Positions 26,527 to 36,143 of a DNA stretch of 64,000 nt are shown piece by piece. The notes beneath the pieces were generated by a model. The model worked only from the letters and a program-made list of their open reading frames with translations. It ran no database searches and was not told where the DNA came from. The DNA is taken from the NCBI GenBank assembly GCA_934633695.1, contig CAKTYT010000003.1, positions 82,727-146,726 on the forward strand, read 5' to 3'. The translations under genes were made by a program, and so were the position numbers. Source of the DNA: an uncultured Clostridia bacterium. GTDB taxonomy: Bacteria > Bacillota > Clostridia > Christensenellales > CAG-138. Position 1 is the stretch's first letter. Each line of letters starts with the position of its first letter.

Positions 26527-28614
26527 ATGAACAGATTGAAGCGACTCTTCTCAACCCTCCTTGCGTTCGCCATTGCGTTGACCCCGGTCTTCACTTTTTC
26601 CGGCAGGGCCTTCGCAGAGACCGGCGTTGTCATGCAGGAGGCCAATGATGAAACGGACCGTGATGAGCTATTTGAAAAAATTGCCATCGAACCGTTCCGC
26701 AGTGCGGAAAGCATAATCCCGGAAGAATTTAATGAACATGATTACAACGCACTTTTAAGTTTTCTTGAAACGGTCGACTCAAACGGGATAAAGAACGGCA
26801 GCAAGCTTTGGGAAAACTATTCTGCGGAAGACCCCTCAACGTGGGAGAGCATTCATTTTGACGCCGACGGTTCAATTACCGGTGTTCAGCTCTTCCCTTA
26901 TGCATACGACAGACTGAATCCACCTGATTTTCCGGATGAAGCCAATGCACCTGTCGGTTCGCTTGACCTCAGTAATTGTGAATCGTTGTATAACGTCAGT
27001 ATCGACTGCTGTCTTGTGGAGAGTGTTGATTTTTCGGGCTGCACGAACCTTGAGACTGTTTCTGTAACAAGAACTGCATGTCGCACATACAGCGTTGAAG
27101 AATGTATCAACTGTTGGGGCGTCATTGCTAATGAAAATCCGTATCTCACGACATTCGATGTTTCAACTCTCGACAGACTGGGTGAGCTCTGCGTTTACCT
27201 CAACGGCATTGAAACTCTTCAGTTCGGACCCCGCAACAGCAGACTTATGCTTCTTGAGTGCATTGCAAATCGAATCACTGAGTTGGATACGTCGTGTCTC
27301 CCTTCGCTTAGTGTATTGTATTTGAGCGATGGCGATTATCTATGCCCTGTGGACAACGTCATAAGCGAACTGAATCTGAGCAGCAATCCTGAGTTGACGA
27401 CTCTTGTATGCAACAGGATGAATCTTTCAGAACTTGATCTTTCACATTGCCCAAATCTTCGGGTTCTCAGTGCGGATGACTGTCCTTTGGAAATGCTCAA
27501 TATTTCCGGCTGTACCATGCTGTATGATATTTCCGTTGCACGGACAAATCTGGATGACATTGATTTAACTGAGATAGAATCCCTTGAAAGGGTCAATGTT
27601 TACGGAATTCCGCTCGGTACGGAGGGAATTGAACGAAATATTTCCATCCATCCCGAGATTAGTGACCTCAATATCGGAAATACCGGAACCACAGTATTTG
27701 ACAGCAGTACACGCTCTGAATTTAACAACCTTATTTTGAGTGATAACCCGTTGATGAACGTTACTGCTTTAGCAAGCAACATTTGGGCGGATAATCTGAC
27801 GTCTCTTGAAAATGCGGAGTTTACTCTCGTTGGCAATGATAGTCTGTTCAGCTTTAACGGAACAGACCCCGAAAAAATCAATGTTGAGGCGGAACGCTTG
27901 ACTGCAATTTATTGCAGTGGATGTGATCTGAGCGAGCTGCCCGATTTTATCTTGAACAGCATGTGGCTTCGCACGCTTGATTGCTCAAATAACAATTTGA
28001 CGGGAGTGCTTGATACAACATCAATGAGCAGTTACATGTCTTCGCTGAATTGCTCAAATAACCCGATAACGGAATTGAACATAGGTGAAAAACACTATCA
28101 GTCTCTTGACTGCACAAATACAAAAATAACCTCGCTGCATATCGAAAATGGAGTTGACTCGTATTACTCCTGCGATTTTGCCGTATCAGGCAGCGGATAC
28201 ATCGGAATACGCTTTAACCGCACGTTAAAGACAGTGGAGTCTCCGTATGGAGGCACATATACGGCTGCCGTTCTGCAAGGAATGCTCATTGCGACGCCGG
28301 AATCAGGCAACGTGCCTAGAGGTTGGTCTGACGGGGACGGAAATATGCTGTCGCAGGGAGCAGAATACGAGTTCGAAATTTATCAAAACTCTTCGTTCTG
28401 TGCCCATTTTGCCGATATCGGAGATTGCCCCGAAGGGGATGCCGATGGCGATGGCAGGATAACTATTGCGGATGCAAACTATATTGCTCGCCATGCACTT
28501 GGACTTGCACCGCTTCCGGATTTTACAATCGGCATTTGTGATGTTAACAATGACAATACAATTACGATTGCAGATGCAGTGTTTGTTATGCGTATTGCAA
28601 TGGGACTTATGTAA
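26527..28614 (+). CDS. Secreted Leu-rich-repeat protein with dockerin
   Basis: The 695-residue product has a signal peptide (1-31, AFAIALTPVFTFSGRAFA), an irregular leucine-rich-repeat region (about 130-560, e.g. LDLSHCPNLRVLSADDCPLE and LDCSNNNLTGVLD), a short beta domain, and a type I dockerin at 634-695 (GDADGDGRITIADANYIARH and DVNNDNTITIADAVFVMRIA). LRR-dockerin proteins bind partners or glycans and attach to cohesins. The cohesin of the 23722 gene is a candidate partner. It has its own promoter and leader; AAAGGA precedes the start. Confidence 0.88.
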   Translation: MNRLKRLFSTLLAFAIALTPVFTFSGRAFAETGVVMQEANDETDRDELFEKIAIEPFRSAESIIPEEFNEHDYNALLSFLETVDSNGIKNGSKLWENYSAEDPSTWESIHFDADGSITGVQLFPYAYDRLNPPDFPDEANAPVGSLDLSNCESLYNVSIDCCLVESVDFSGCTNLETVSVTRTACRTYSVEECINCWGVIANENPYLTTFDVSTLDRLGELCVYLNGIETLQFGPRNSRLMLLECIANRITELDTSCLPSLSVLYLSDGDYLCPVDNVISELNLSSNPELTTLVCNRMNLSELDLSHCPNLRVLSADDCPLEMLNISGCTMLYDISVARTNLDDIDLTEIESLERVNVYGIPLGTEGIERNISIHPEISDLNIGNTGTTVFDSSTRSEFNNLILSDNPLMNVTALASNIWADNLTSLENAEFTLVGNDSLFSFNGTDPEKINVEAERLTAIYCSGCDLSELPDFILNSMWLRTLDCSNNNLTGVLDTTSMSSYMSSLNCSNNPITELNIGEKHYQSLDCTNTKITSLHIENGVDSYYSCDFAVSGSGYIGIRFNRTLKTVESPYGGTYTAAVLQGMLIATPESGNVPRGWSDGDGNMLSQGAEYEFEIYQNSSFCAHFADIGDCPEGDADGDGRITIADANYIARHALGLAPLPDFTIGICDVNNDNTITIADAVFVMRIAMGLM

Positions 28615-28691
28615 TACAGGATTCATCGTCTTTTGCTTACATAAAACCATACAACGTGATGACGATAAATAATTTATTAAACTGGTGAGCT

Positions 28692-28825
28692 GATGAAGCT
28701 TCCACAGGAATACGGCGAAGTCCAAACGTTATGGGGGCAGATTGCCTATACGCTGATACCATGATTGATGAAGAGAAGCGTAGAGATATTCTGCAGACAG
28801 CAACGGTTTGGGCTTCGCCGTATTA
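28692..28825 (+). pseudogene. Small gene remnant within a 19-bp inverted repeat
   Basis: A frame starting MKLPQEYGEVQTLWGQ stops early, and a second frame (ADCLYADTMIDEEKRRDI and onward) continues to a TAA at 28822-28824, as expected after a frameshift. The segment is bracketed by AATACGGCGAAGTCCAAAC (28709-28727) and its complement GTTTGGGCTTCGCCGTATT (28806-28824), with one mismatch. I do not recognise the protein. It sits directly upstream of the barstar-like gene. Confidence 0.4.
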
Positions 28826-28912
28826 ACAGGTGTACTTAAGGTATTTGCTTTACCGACATAAGCTATAAACTGATTGAACTAAAAAACAGACGAAGAAGGA
28901 AGATTGAATTGA

Positions 28913-29386
28913 ATGATAAGAAAAACAGTGAACAGTGCACAGGATGTTTACAAACTATTTTACGACAATTCACACATCAATGGGCGATACACGGCATATA
29001 TACGTGGAAAAAGAAGTAAGACGTTCAGCGTTTTTTTGAAGGAATATTCAACCGCTTTTCAATTTCCGTACTACTATGGCGAGAACTGGTATGCGTGGGA
29101 TGAGTGTGCAACAGACTTGGATTGGCTTTCCTTCGACTCAATTGCATTGATAATTGATGACTATGATATGCTGTTCATTGATGAGCCAGATACGGCATGT
29201 GTCCTTGCGGACGTCGAAGAAGAGATTCAGTACATAGAAGAATATTGGAGAAACATGTCGATTGAGTTTATTGCCTATGCGTGTACGAATTGCAGTGTAG
29301 GTCAACAAATAAAGCACAAAAAGCTAACAAATGGTCTATGCAATAAACTGTTGTACAGCAGAAAAAACAAGAGAGCAGAAAATTGA
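28913..29386 (+). CDS. Barstar-family ribonuclease inhibitor
   Basis: Residues about 28-115 of this 157-residue protein match barstar: FQFPYYYGENWYAWDECATD is the family hallmark, followed by LDWL and a helix-strand-helix order. Barstars neutralise barnase-type RNases by covering the active site, often as immunity proteins against contact-dependent toxins. No barnase gene is next to it, so it is probably an orphan immunity gene. GAAGGAAG lies about 12 bases before the ATG. The C-terminal lysine-rich tail is unusual. Confidence 0.85.
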   Translation: MIRKTVNSAQDVYKLFYDNSHINGRYTAYIRGKRSKTFSVFLKEYSTAFQFPYYYGENWYAWDECATDLDWLSFDSIALIIDDYDMLFIDEPDTACVLADVEEEIQYIEEYWRNMSIEFIAYACTNCSVGQQIKHKKLTNGLCNKLLYSRKNKRAEN

Positions 29387-30042
29387 TCGGAAGTAAGGAA
29401 AAAGCGTTGAATGGACGACAGAAGATTTTGTTAATTTGATGAGCTGTTTATTCAACCCATAAGACAGCACTAACATGAAATTATTATTCTCCTCATCAGT
29501 TGAGGACTGATGAGGGCTGAATTGCATGACTGCAAATGCACATCATGGGGTGCAGAGGCGAGATAAGGAAAATTATTTCTTCTGAAGCCCTTGCATTTCT
29601 TCGTCAATCGTGGTACAATGAAAAATCAAAACGGTCGTACTTTGCATGTTTTCGACGGCAAAATACGTGACGTATTCGAATTCAACAGGATTCAGCGTGT
29701 TGAATTCGCATAGTATTATGCCGAACTGAATCAAGCGACTTGTAATGCTTGATAAGGCTTGGGCAATAAAAATCTGCTGCTTATCCTGACATGCCATTGC
29801 ATGCAGAAAAATAGGCTTCAGAACACAGAAAGTACACGACTGTAGTTTTATTGGCTACGGATACCGAAGGTGTACCTGAACGAAAGACTTAATGTAATTA
29901 TAATAGATTTAACTTCAAAAGTTGGGGAATCAGCTGTCGCAGAAGACTTATTTGAAGAAAAAGCCACTGTTGATTGTTGCACAGTAAATTGATATTTGGA
30001 AGGTTTCAAGCCGGATGGATGTTGTAGCGTTTTTTCACCGAT
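29387..30042 (+). other. Gene-poor stretch before the capsule locus
   Basis: No convincing complete gene is seen. A 74-codon minus-strand frame (29573-29797) lacks a ribosome site. Near 29870-29991 a plus-strand frame reading VYLNERLNVIIIDLTSKVGE to a TGA looks like the tail of a lost gene. TATAAT at 29899-29904 with a poor -35 could be a promoter for the capsule operon, but weakly. Confidence 0.4.
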
Positions 30043-30735
30043 GTGCTGAATGAAGAGTACTCAGTGAAGCAGGTGTGTGAACAGATCAGCCGAAAACAGT
30101 GCGAATTGATGAAACAAATGTATAGAAGAATTATAAAGCCAATTCTTGATATTACAATCTCGTTTACGGGTTTAATCCTTTTTTCATGGTTGTTCCTGCT
30201 CATAATTATCGCAATTGAGATCGATGATCCTGGTCCCGTTTTTTTTGTACAGAAGCGTGTGGGAATGCATAGGAAGTATTTTAAGCTTTATAAATTTCGC
30301 AGTATGAAGATGTCCACGCCGCATGATGTCCCGACACACCTTCTTGAGAATCCGGACAAGTATATCACGAGAGTAGGCAGGGTATTGCGTAAATTTTCAC
30401 TGGATGAGGCACCGCAGCTTGTCAACATTTTGAAGCAGGATATGAGTATCATTGGGCCGCGTCCGGCTCTCTGGAATCAGTATGATCTTCTAGCAGAGAG
30501 GGACAAGTACGGAGCCAATGATGTGAAACCCGGTCTTTCCGGTTGGGCACAGATTTGTGGTCGAGATGAATTGGAAATCGCAGATAAAGCAAGGATGGAT
30601 GGGGAGTACGTGCAGCACATGAGCTTTGCTTTCGATTGCCGCTGCTTTTTTGGCACAGCTGTTTCTGCTTTACGCGGTGACGGTGTAGTTGAAGGCGGCA
30701 CGGGAGAGCTGCACAGGATGGAAAACGAGGAATGA
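30043..30735 (+). CDS. Undecaprenyl-phosphate sugar-phosphate transferase
   Basis: The enzyme starts polysaccharide synthesis by moving a sugar-1-phosphate onto undecaprenyl phosphate at the inner face of the membrane. One N-terminal helix (SFTGLILFSWLFLLIIIAI) is followed by the catalytic domain with QKRVGMHRKYFKLYKFRSM, TRVGRVLRKFSLDEAPQL, SIIGPRP and KPGLSGWAQICGRDE, the bacterial sugar transferase signature. This is the short WcaJ C-terminal form, at 230 residues from 30043. An ATG at 30118 would give about 205 residues and is equally plausible; neither has a strong ribosome site. It is first in the capsule operon. Confidence 0.93.
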   Translation: MLNEEYSVKQVCEQISRKQCELMKQMYRRIIKPILDITISFTGLILFSWLFLLIIIAIEIDDPGPVFFVQKRVGMHRKYFKLYKFRSMKMSTPHDVPTHLLENPDKYITRVGRVLRKFSLDEAPQLVNILKQDMSIIGPRPALWNQYDLLAERDKYGANDVKPGLSGWAQICGRDELEIADKARMDGEYVQHMSFAFDCRCFFGTAVSALRGDGVVEGGTGELHRMENEE

Positions 30736-31829
30736 GAATTCTGATCGCAACCAATCATTCCTATATGTTCTATCGCTTTCGCAAGGAGTTGGTGGAAGCA
30801 CTGATGCAGGAACACGAGGTTATTCTCAGTACGCCATTTGTAGGACACGAGGACGATTTGCAGGCTATGGGTCTGCGTTGTATCGATACGGAGATTGACC
30901 GCCGCAGCATCAATCCTTTCAAGGACATGAAACTGCTGAAAACCTATCACAAAACGTTAGAAGAAATTCGTCCGGATATGGTCATCACCTATTCCATCAA
31001 GCCCAACATCTACATGGGCAGTGCCTGCAAGACCAAGGATATTCCCTATGTCACCAATGTGCAGGGCCTCGGCACCGCCTTTGAAAAACCGGTGCTGTCG
31101 AGCGTGGTATCCGTGATGTACCGCAGTGCTTTGCAGAAGGCCAGAACGGTGTTCTTTGAGAACGAGGAGAATGCCCAGTTCTTCCTACATAAAAATATCA
31201 TCTCTGCCCGCCAGATGAAGGTGCTTCCCGGTGCGGGCATCAGTCTGGACGAATATCCCTATGTCCCCATGCAGGACGACGGCGTGTGCAGCTTCCTGTT
31301 TGTGGGCCGCATTATGAAGGAAAAGGGTGTGGATGAATTCTTCGCCGCTGCGAAAGCCATCAAGGCGGAGTTTGGCGAAAAAGTTGCCTTTGATGTGGTG
31401 GGCTTCTATGAGGATGCCTACAAGGAAACTGTCGATCAGTTGATTGCCGACGGTATCATCAACTTCCACGGTTTCCAGACGGACGTGCATCCGTTCTACG
31501 AGGCGGCGGACTGCGTTGTGTTGCCATCCTATCACGAGGGCATGTCTAACGTTTTGCTGGAGGGTGCCGCCACTGGCCGTGCCCTCATCACCAGCGATAT
31601 CCCCGGTTGCCGTGAGGCGGTGGAGGACGGTGTCAGCGGATACCTCTGCCCAGTGCAGAATGCGGAAGCGCTGACGAATTTCTTCCGTATGTTTGCTTCC
31701 AAAACACATAGTGAGCAGGAGCAGATGGGCCGCTGCGGACGCACGCTTATCGAGCGGAAGTTTGACAAACGCATTGTGGTGGCACAGACCATAGATGGGC
31801 TTATGCTTCCTGTGACAGCGAGGAACTGA
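30732..31829 (+). CDS. GT4-family glycosyltransferase
   Basis: The 365-residue GT-B enzyme probably adds the second sugar to the lipid-linked unit. The donor-binding half shows FVGRIMKEKGVDEF, GFQTDVHPFYEAADCVVLPS and YHEGMSNVLLEGAATG, with the catalytic-type glutamates. The N-terminal part resembles N-acetylgalactosaminyl and galactosyl transferases of capsule loci. It overlaps the initiating transferase by 4 bases. The sequence is visibly richer in G and C than the genes on either side, which suggests a separate origin. Confidence 0.9.
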   Translation: MRILIATNHSYMFYRFRKELVEALMQEHEVILSTPFVGHEDDLQAMGLRCIDTEIDRRSINPFKDMKLLKTYHKTLEEIRPDMVITYSIKPNIYMGSACKTKDIPYVTNVQGLGTAFEKPVLSSVVSVMYRSALQKARTVFFENEENAQFFLHKNIISARQMKVLPGAGISLDEYPYVPMQDDGVCSFLFVGRIMKEKGVDEFFAAAKAIKAEFGEKVAFDVVGFYEDAYKETVDQLIADGIINFHGFQTDVHPFYEAADCVVLPSYHEGMSNVLLEGAATGRALITSDIPGCREAVEDGVSGYLCPVQNAEALTNFFRMFASKTHSEQEQMGRCGRTLIERKFDKRIVVAQTIDGLMLPVTARN

Positions 31830-31831
31830 GG

Positions 31832-32986
31832 ATGCGGCAACTGATTTTACTCTACTGGGGCTGCGTATTTCTGATGTACTCGTCCCAAGTCTATTATCCG
31901 ACTTCTATGCAGTTAGAGGGGCCTCAGACCGGACGTCGGTATTTCATGCTGCGCAAAGTGGATGTCTTCATAATCATTGTGATTGTTTGGTTGACGTGTT
32001 TTTCATTCTTGAGGACGAGCTATAACGACACAGGGACATATATTTCTAATTTCACACAGTCTGAGACCGTCGCGGATTACTTTGCAAGAAGCGGACTGTT
32101 GGATTGGACTGGCAATCCACTCTCCGAGTTATATCGTGACATTGTACGTGACATTACCACTAACTATCATATCTATTTCTTTTTCCCTGCATTTCTTAGC
32201 AGCTTCGCAGTTGTGAAGCTTTTTAAGAGGTATTCGGTCAACCCAGCTTTTTCCCTTTTGGTTTTCTTTTCAATTGGCACTTACGTCATGTACATTGCGG
32301 CACTTAAACAGTGCTTTGCAATGTTTTTCCTGCTGCTGGCGGTGCCTTACGCCATTGATAGAAAATATGTGCGCTTCTATCTGCTGGTAGTTATCGCAAT
32401 GTTGTTTCATACTCATGCATTTATGTTTGCAATTGTCCCGCTGCTGTTTGGAAAGCCGTGGGGGAAGATGACCATTACATTTTTGCTTGCTGCATTGTTT
32501 GCGATGGCAACCTACGATACTACCCTTGGTACATTTATGGAATATGCACAGTCAATGGGCGCGATGGTTGCAGAAATCGAGGTGTTCGACAACAACTCCA
32601 TCAATGTTTTACGTGTTATCGTCTATTGGATCCCTGCAATACTTGCATTAGTTTTTCGTAAACGACTTTTTATAAATTCTACAAAAGCAGAAAATCTATT
32701 TGTTAATATGAGCATCATCAGTGCATTTATCCTGATGATTGGGTTGGTGCAGGCGGCAAACCTGTTTGCTCGTATGGCAGCCTATTTTGAGATTGCCACG
32801 GCAATTTCTCTCCCGTGGATGATAAAAAAGCTATTTACCAAGCGCTCGGCGCGATTTGTTGCGATTTGTGCATCGGTACTGTATTTTGGATATTTCCTGT
32901 ATGAATTTGGTGTTTCAAAGGATTTTGGAAATGACTATTCGGCAATTTCGTTATGGCAGTTTGTCACAAGTCTATTTGGGGGTTAA
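31832..32986 (+). CDS. EpsG-like polysaccharide polymerase
   Basis: This 384-residue integral membrane protein has about ten helices and the EpsG family pattern: a YNDTGTY motif in the first outside loop, then FFFPAFLSSFAVVKLFKRYS and a hydrophobic core. EpsG/Wzy proteins polymerise repeat units at the outer face of the membrane. It starts 2 bases after the GT4 stop, with GAGGA 8 bases upstream. It is the only polymerase candidate in the locus. Confidence 0.82.
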   Translation: MRQLILLYWGCVFLMYSSQVYYPTSMQLEGPQTGRRYFMLRKVDVFIIIVIVWLTCFSFLRTSYNDTGTYISNFTQSETVADYFARSGLLDWTGNPLSELYRDIVRDITTNYHIYFFFPAFLSSFAVVKLFKRYSVNPAFSLLVFFSIGTYVMYIAALKQCFAMFFLLLAVPYAIDRKYVRFYLLVVIAMLFHTHAFMFAIVPLLFGKPWGKMTITFLLAALFAMATYDTTLGTFMEYAQSMGAMVAEIEVFDNNSINVLRVIVYWIPAILALVFRKRLFINSTKAENLFVNMSIISAFILMIGLVQAANLFARMAAYFEIATAISLPWMIKKLFTKRSARFVAICASVLYFGYFLYEFGVSKDFGNDYSAISLWQFVTSLFGG

Positions 32987-32989
32987 TGT

Positions 32990-33904
32990 ATGCCTACTTC
33001 TTCTATCCCACAATTAATTGAATCATGCGGGTTTTGTCGGGCGGATGAAGTGGAAGCACTTCAAACGATGAAAACTGGCATGACCAACCATTCTTACGCT
33101 TTCTTTGTGAAAGGGAATCGGTACATTATCCGCATTCCCGGTGAAGGAACAGACCGACTGATCAATCGTGCGCAGGAGCACGCAGTCTACAGTGCAATTG
33201 AACCGCTGGGGATCAGCGAAACGGTCCATTATTTTGATCCGACAACGGGAATCAAAATCGCATCATATCTGACCGACGCACATGTTTGTAACAGCGGAAA
33301 TTGGGATGAGGTCACAAAGTGTGTCGCCGCTCTGCGAGTGCTTCATTCAAACAGACTGTATGTTGCGCACAGCTTTGATCTGTGGGAACGCCTTGATTTT
33401 TACGAGAGCCTTTGGGAAGGCGAACCCTCCATTTATGCAGATTACGATAAAACGAAGTGGGCGGTTCTCAGTTTGAAGAGATTCATTGATGAACAGCCGA
33501 AGAGCATCCAGCTTTGTCACATCGATGCGGTGCCGGATAACTTCCTGTTTGTGCACGATACAGATGGAGCAGAGCAGATCAAGCTCATCGACTGGGAGTA
33601 TGCAGGAATGCAGGATCCGCATTTGGACATTGCGATGTTTATTATCTACGCAATGTACGACCGAAAGGAAGCTGAAAAGCTGATCGATCTGTACTTCACC
33701 GATGGCTGCGACAAGCTTACCCGCATGAAGGTGCACTGCTATATCGCAGTTAGCGGCCTTGTGTGGAGCAACTGGTGCGAGTTTAAGCATCATTGCGGTG
33801 TAGAGTTCGGTGCTTATGCACAGCGTCAATATGACTACGCAAGAGAATACAGCGAGATATTCTTTCGAGAATACAGCGAGGCATTTGACAGATATTATGT
33901 CTGA
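32990..33904 (+). CDS. licA: Choline kinase, LicA-like
   Basis: The 304-residue kinase-fold enzyme phosphorylates choline with ATP, the first step of phosphocholine decoration. Family motifs are NHSYAFFVKGNRYIIRIPGEG (ATP loop, of the type TNx-y-V), the Brenner-type LCHIDAVPDNFLF and the metal-binding LIDWEYAGMQDPHLDIAMF. Its neighbours licC, a BCCT transporter and licD make the assignment firm. It overlaps licC by 8 bases. Confidence 0.92.
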   Translation: MPTSSIPQLIESCGFCRADEVEALQTMKTGMTNHSYAFFVKGNRYIIRIPGEGTDRLINRAQEHAVYSAIEPLGISETVHYFDPTTGIKIASYLTDAHVCNSGNWDEVTKCVAALRVLHSNRLYVAHSFDLWERLDFYESLWEGEPSIYADYDKTKWAVLSLKRFIDEQPKSIQLCHIDAVPDNFLFVHDTDGAEQIKLIDWEYAGMQDPHLDIAMFIIYAMYDRKEAEKLIDLYFTDGCDKLTRMKVHCYIAVSGLVWSNWCEFKHHCGVEFGAYAQRQYDYAREYSEIFFREYSEAFDRYYV

Positions 33905-34616
33905 ACATATTGTAGAGCGTGCGATCATTATGGCCGCAGGTATCGGTCAGCGACTGCGCCCAGTGACCTTGACGACACCAAAGCCGCTGGTCACTGTAAA
34001 TGGCGTGCACATGATCGATACAATCATCACGGCGCTTCACAAAAATGGAATCCACGAGATTTATGTCGTGGTCGGATACCTCAAAGAGCAATTTTATGAA
34101 TGGGCGAAGAAATACAACGGCGTTACCCTAATAGAAAATCCATGGTATGCGGAGTGCAATAACATCGCGTCTCTCTATGTTGCACGTGAATACCTGAACA
34201 ACGCGATTATTTTGGATGGCGATCAAATCATTCGTAATCCGGCGATTCTTCACCGAGAATTTCCCCGCTCCGGGTATAGCTGTGCATGGACGGACAGTGC
34301 TACACACGAATGGCTGTTGACAGTTGAAAATGGAATCGTGAAAAAATGCAGCCGCACGGGCGGCGAGCACGGCTGGCAGCTCTTCAGTGTATCACGTTGG
34401 ACAGCAGAAGATGGACAGCGGCTTAGAAAGCACTTGGAGTTGGAATTTGTGCAAAACGAAAATCGAAGTATCTACTGGGATGATGTCGCTATGTTTTGCC
34501 ACCCTGATGAGTACCAACTTGGTATTTATCCTATTTTAGTGGAAGACCTGCGCGAAATCGACAGCTTCACAGAGCTTTGCGAGGCTGATTCATCGTATAT
34601 AGGAGGGGTTAATTGA
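33897..34616 (+). CDS. licC: CTP:phosphocholine cytidylyltransferase
   Basis: LicC makes CDP-choline from CTP and phosphocholine. The 239-residue product has the nucleotidyltransferase loop MAAGIGQRLRPVTLTTPKPL, then ENPWYAECNNIASLYVARE and the metal-site ILDGDQ, all typical of LicC. I start at MSEHIV, 8 bases inside the end of licA; an upstream ATG at 33810 would add 29 residues that do not look conserved. It is cytosolic and acts between LicA and LicD. Confidence 0.92.
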   Translation: MSEHIVERAIIMAAGIGQRLRPVTLTTPKPLVTVNGVHMIDTIITALHKNGIHEIYVVVGYLKEQFYEWAKKYNGVTLIENPWYAECNNIASLYVAREYLNNAIILDGDQIIRNPAILHREFPRSGYSCAWTDSATHEWLLTVENGIVKKCSRTGGEHGWQLFSVSRWTAEDGQRLRKHLELEFVQNENRSIYWDDVAMFCHPDEYQLGIYPILVEDLREIDSFTELCEADSSYIGGVN

Positions 34617-34619
34617 GAT

Positions 34620-36143
34620 ATGAAGAAAAAAGCACTGAAAAGAGAGCTTGACTGGGTATCTATGCTGGTGCCGCTGGCAATCGTGCTGACGGTATGTGCA
34701 CTGTTTATGATTTTTCCGGAGGGCTCCAAACTCGTCTTGAGTGTAGTACGAGGCTTTCTGGGAGATGACTTTGGTCTCTACTATGCACTGCTCGGCGTTG
34801 GCATCGTAGGCTGTACACTTTACATAGCCTTTTCTAAATTCGGCAAGATCAAACTTGGCGACTGTGAAAAGCCGCAGTATCGCTCTTTTCAGTGGGGCAC
34901 TATGATTTTCACATCCACCATGGCTGCGGACATCCTGTTTTATTCGCTGTGCGAGTGGGCACTGTATGCCAATGAGTCGCAGGTCGAAATAATGGGCGGT
35001 ATGCAGAAATGGGCATCCACCTACCCACTTTTCCACTGGGGACCTATCGCGTGGGGCTTTTATATCGTGCTTGCGGTTGCATTTGGCTTTATGATCCATA
35101 TCCGCGGCCGTGATAAGCAGAAGTTCTCCGAAGCCTGCCGCCCGCTGCTAGGGAGCAGGGTCGATGGAATTTGGGGTCGTGTGATCGACCTGACTGCGAT
35201 TTTTGCGTTGATAGCAGGCACAGCGACGACGTTTTCTCTTGCAACGCCGCTGCTTTCCAGAGCACTCAGCCGCGTGTTTGGCCTGCAGGATAGCATCGGG
35301 TTAACAATAGCGATCCTTTTGATGATCGCAGCAGTCTACACTATCACAGTTTGGTTCGGTATGAAGGGAATCGCGAAGCTCGCCGCCATTTGCAGTTATT
35401 GCTTCTTTGCACTGCTGGCCTATGTCCTGTTCGGCGGCGGAGAGACGCGCTATATTCTGGAAACCGGCTTCTCTGCAATCGGCAATCTGGTCCAGAACTT
35501 CATTGGCCTATCTACCTGGATGGACCCGCTGCGGGAAACCAGCTTCCCGCAAAATTGGACGATTTATTACTGGGCCTACTGGATGGTCTGGTGCGTTGCA
35601 ACACCCTTCTTTATTGGCGTGATCAGCAAGGGGAGAACTATTCGTAATACGATTCTCGGCGGTTATGGCTGGGGTCTTGCGGGAACCTTCACCTCGTTTA
35701 TCATCCTTGGCAATTACGGCCTTGCACAGCAGCTTAAGCACGGCCTGGACGTTACTGGCTTTATTGCGGCAGGCGGCGATTATTCCGAGGCGATCATGAA
35801 AATATTCGATACGCTCCCGCTAACGGAGTTAGGCCTGATTTTGCTGGCAGTCACAATGGTCGCATTCTACTCCACCACATTTGACGCACTGACAATGGTC
35901 GTTTCGAGTTACTCGTATAGGAGACTGAAACCGGAGCAGGAGCCGGATAAGCGTATCCGCACCTTCTGGGCGGTGGTGTTTATCCTTCTGCCCATTGCGC
36001 TGATATTCTCGGAGAACTCCATGAACAGTTTGCAATCCGTATCGATTATTGCAGCGTTTCCTATTGGAATCATCATTCTCATGATCGTAGCGAGCTTCTT
36101 TAAGGATGCGTCCGGTTATCTGCGGGAGAGAAAGGACATATGA
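34620..36143 (+). CDS. BCCT-family choline/betaine transporter
   Basis: The 507-residue protein has about twelve helices and BCCT features: TMAADILFYSLCEWAL near the N-terminus and NWTIYYWAYWMVWCVATPF in the substrate-box helix. It probably imports choline for LicA and takes the place of the drug/metabolite-type LicB carrier of pneumococcus. Its position between licC and licD supports choline as substrate. It starts 3 bases after licC, with AGGAGGGG upstream, and overlaps licD by 4. Confidence 0.9.
   Translation: MKKKALKRELDWVSMLVPLAIVLTVCALFMIFPEGSKLVLSVVRGFLGDDFGLYYALLGVGIVGCTLYIAFSKFGKIKLGDCEKPQYRSFQWGTMIFTSTMAADILFYSLCEWALYANESQVEIMGGMQKWASTYPLFHWGPIAWGFYIVLAVAFGFMIHIRGRDKQKFSEACRPLLGSRVDGIWGRVIDLTAIFALIAGTATTFSLATPLLSRALSRVFGLQDSIGLTIAILLMIAAVYTITVWFGMKGIAKLAAICSYCFFALLAYVLFGGGETRYILETGFSAIGNLVQNFIGLSTWMDPLRETSFPQNWTIYYWAYWMVWCVATPFFIGVISKGRTIRNTILGGYGWGLAGTFTSFIILGNYGLAQQLKHGLDVTGFIAAGGDYSEAIMKIFDTLPLTELGLILLAVTMVAFYSTTFDALTMVVSSYSYRRLKPEQEPDKRIRTFWAVVFILLPIALIFSENSMNSLQSVSIIAAFPIGIIILMIVASFFKDASGYLRERKDI

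Noticed and set aside
29573..29797. 74-codon minus-strand frame
   Set aside because: No ribosome site, no recognisable motif, and surrounded by decayed sequence.
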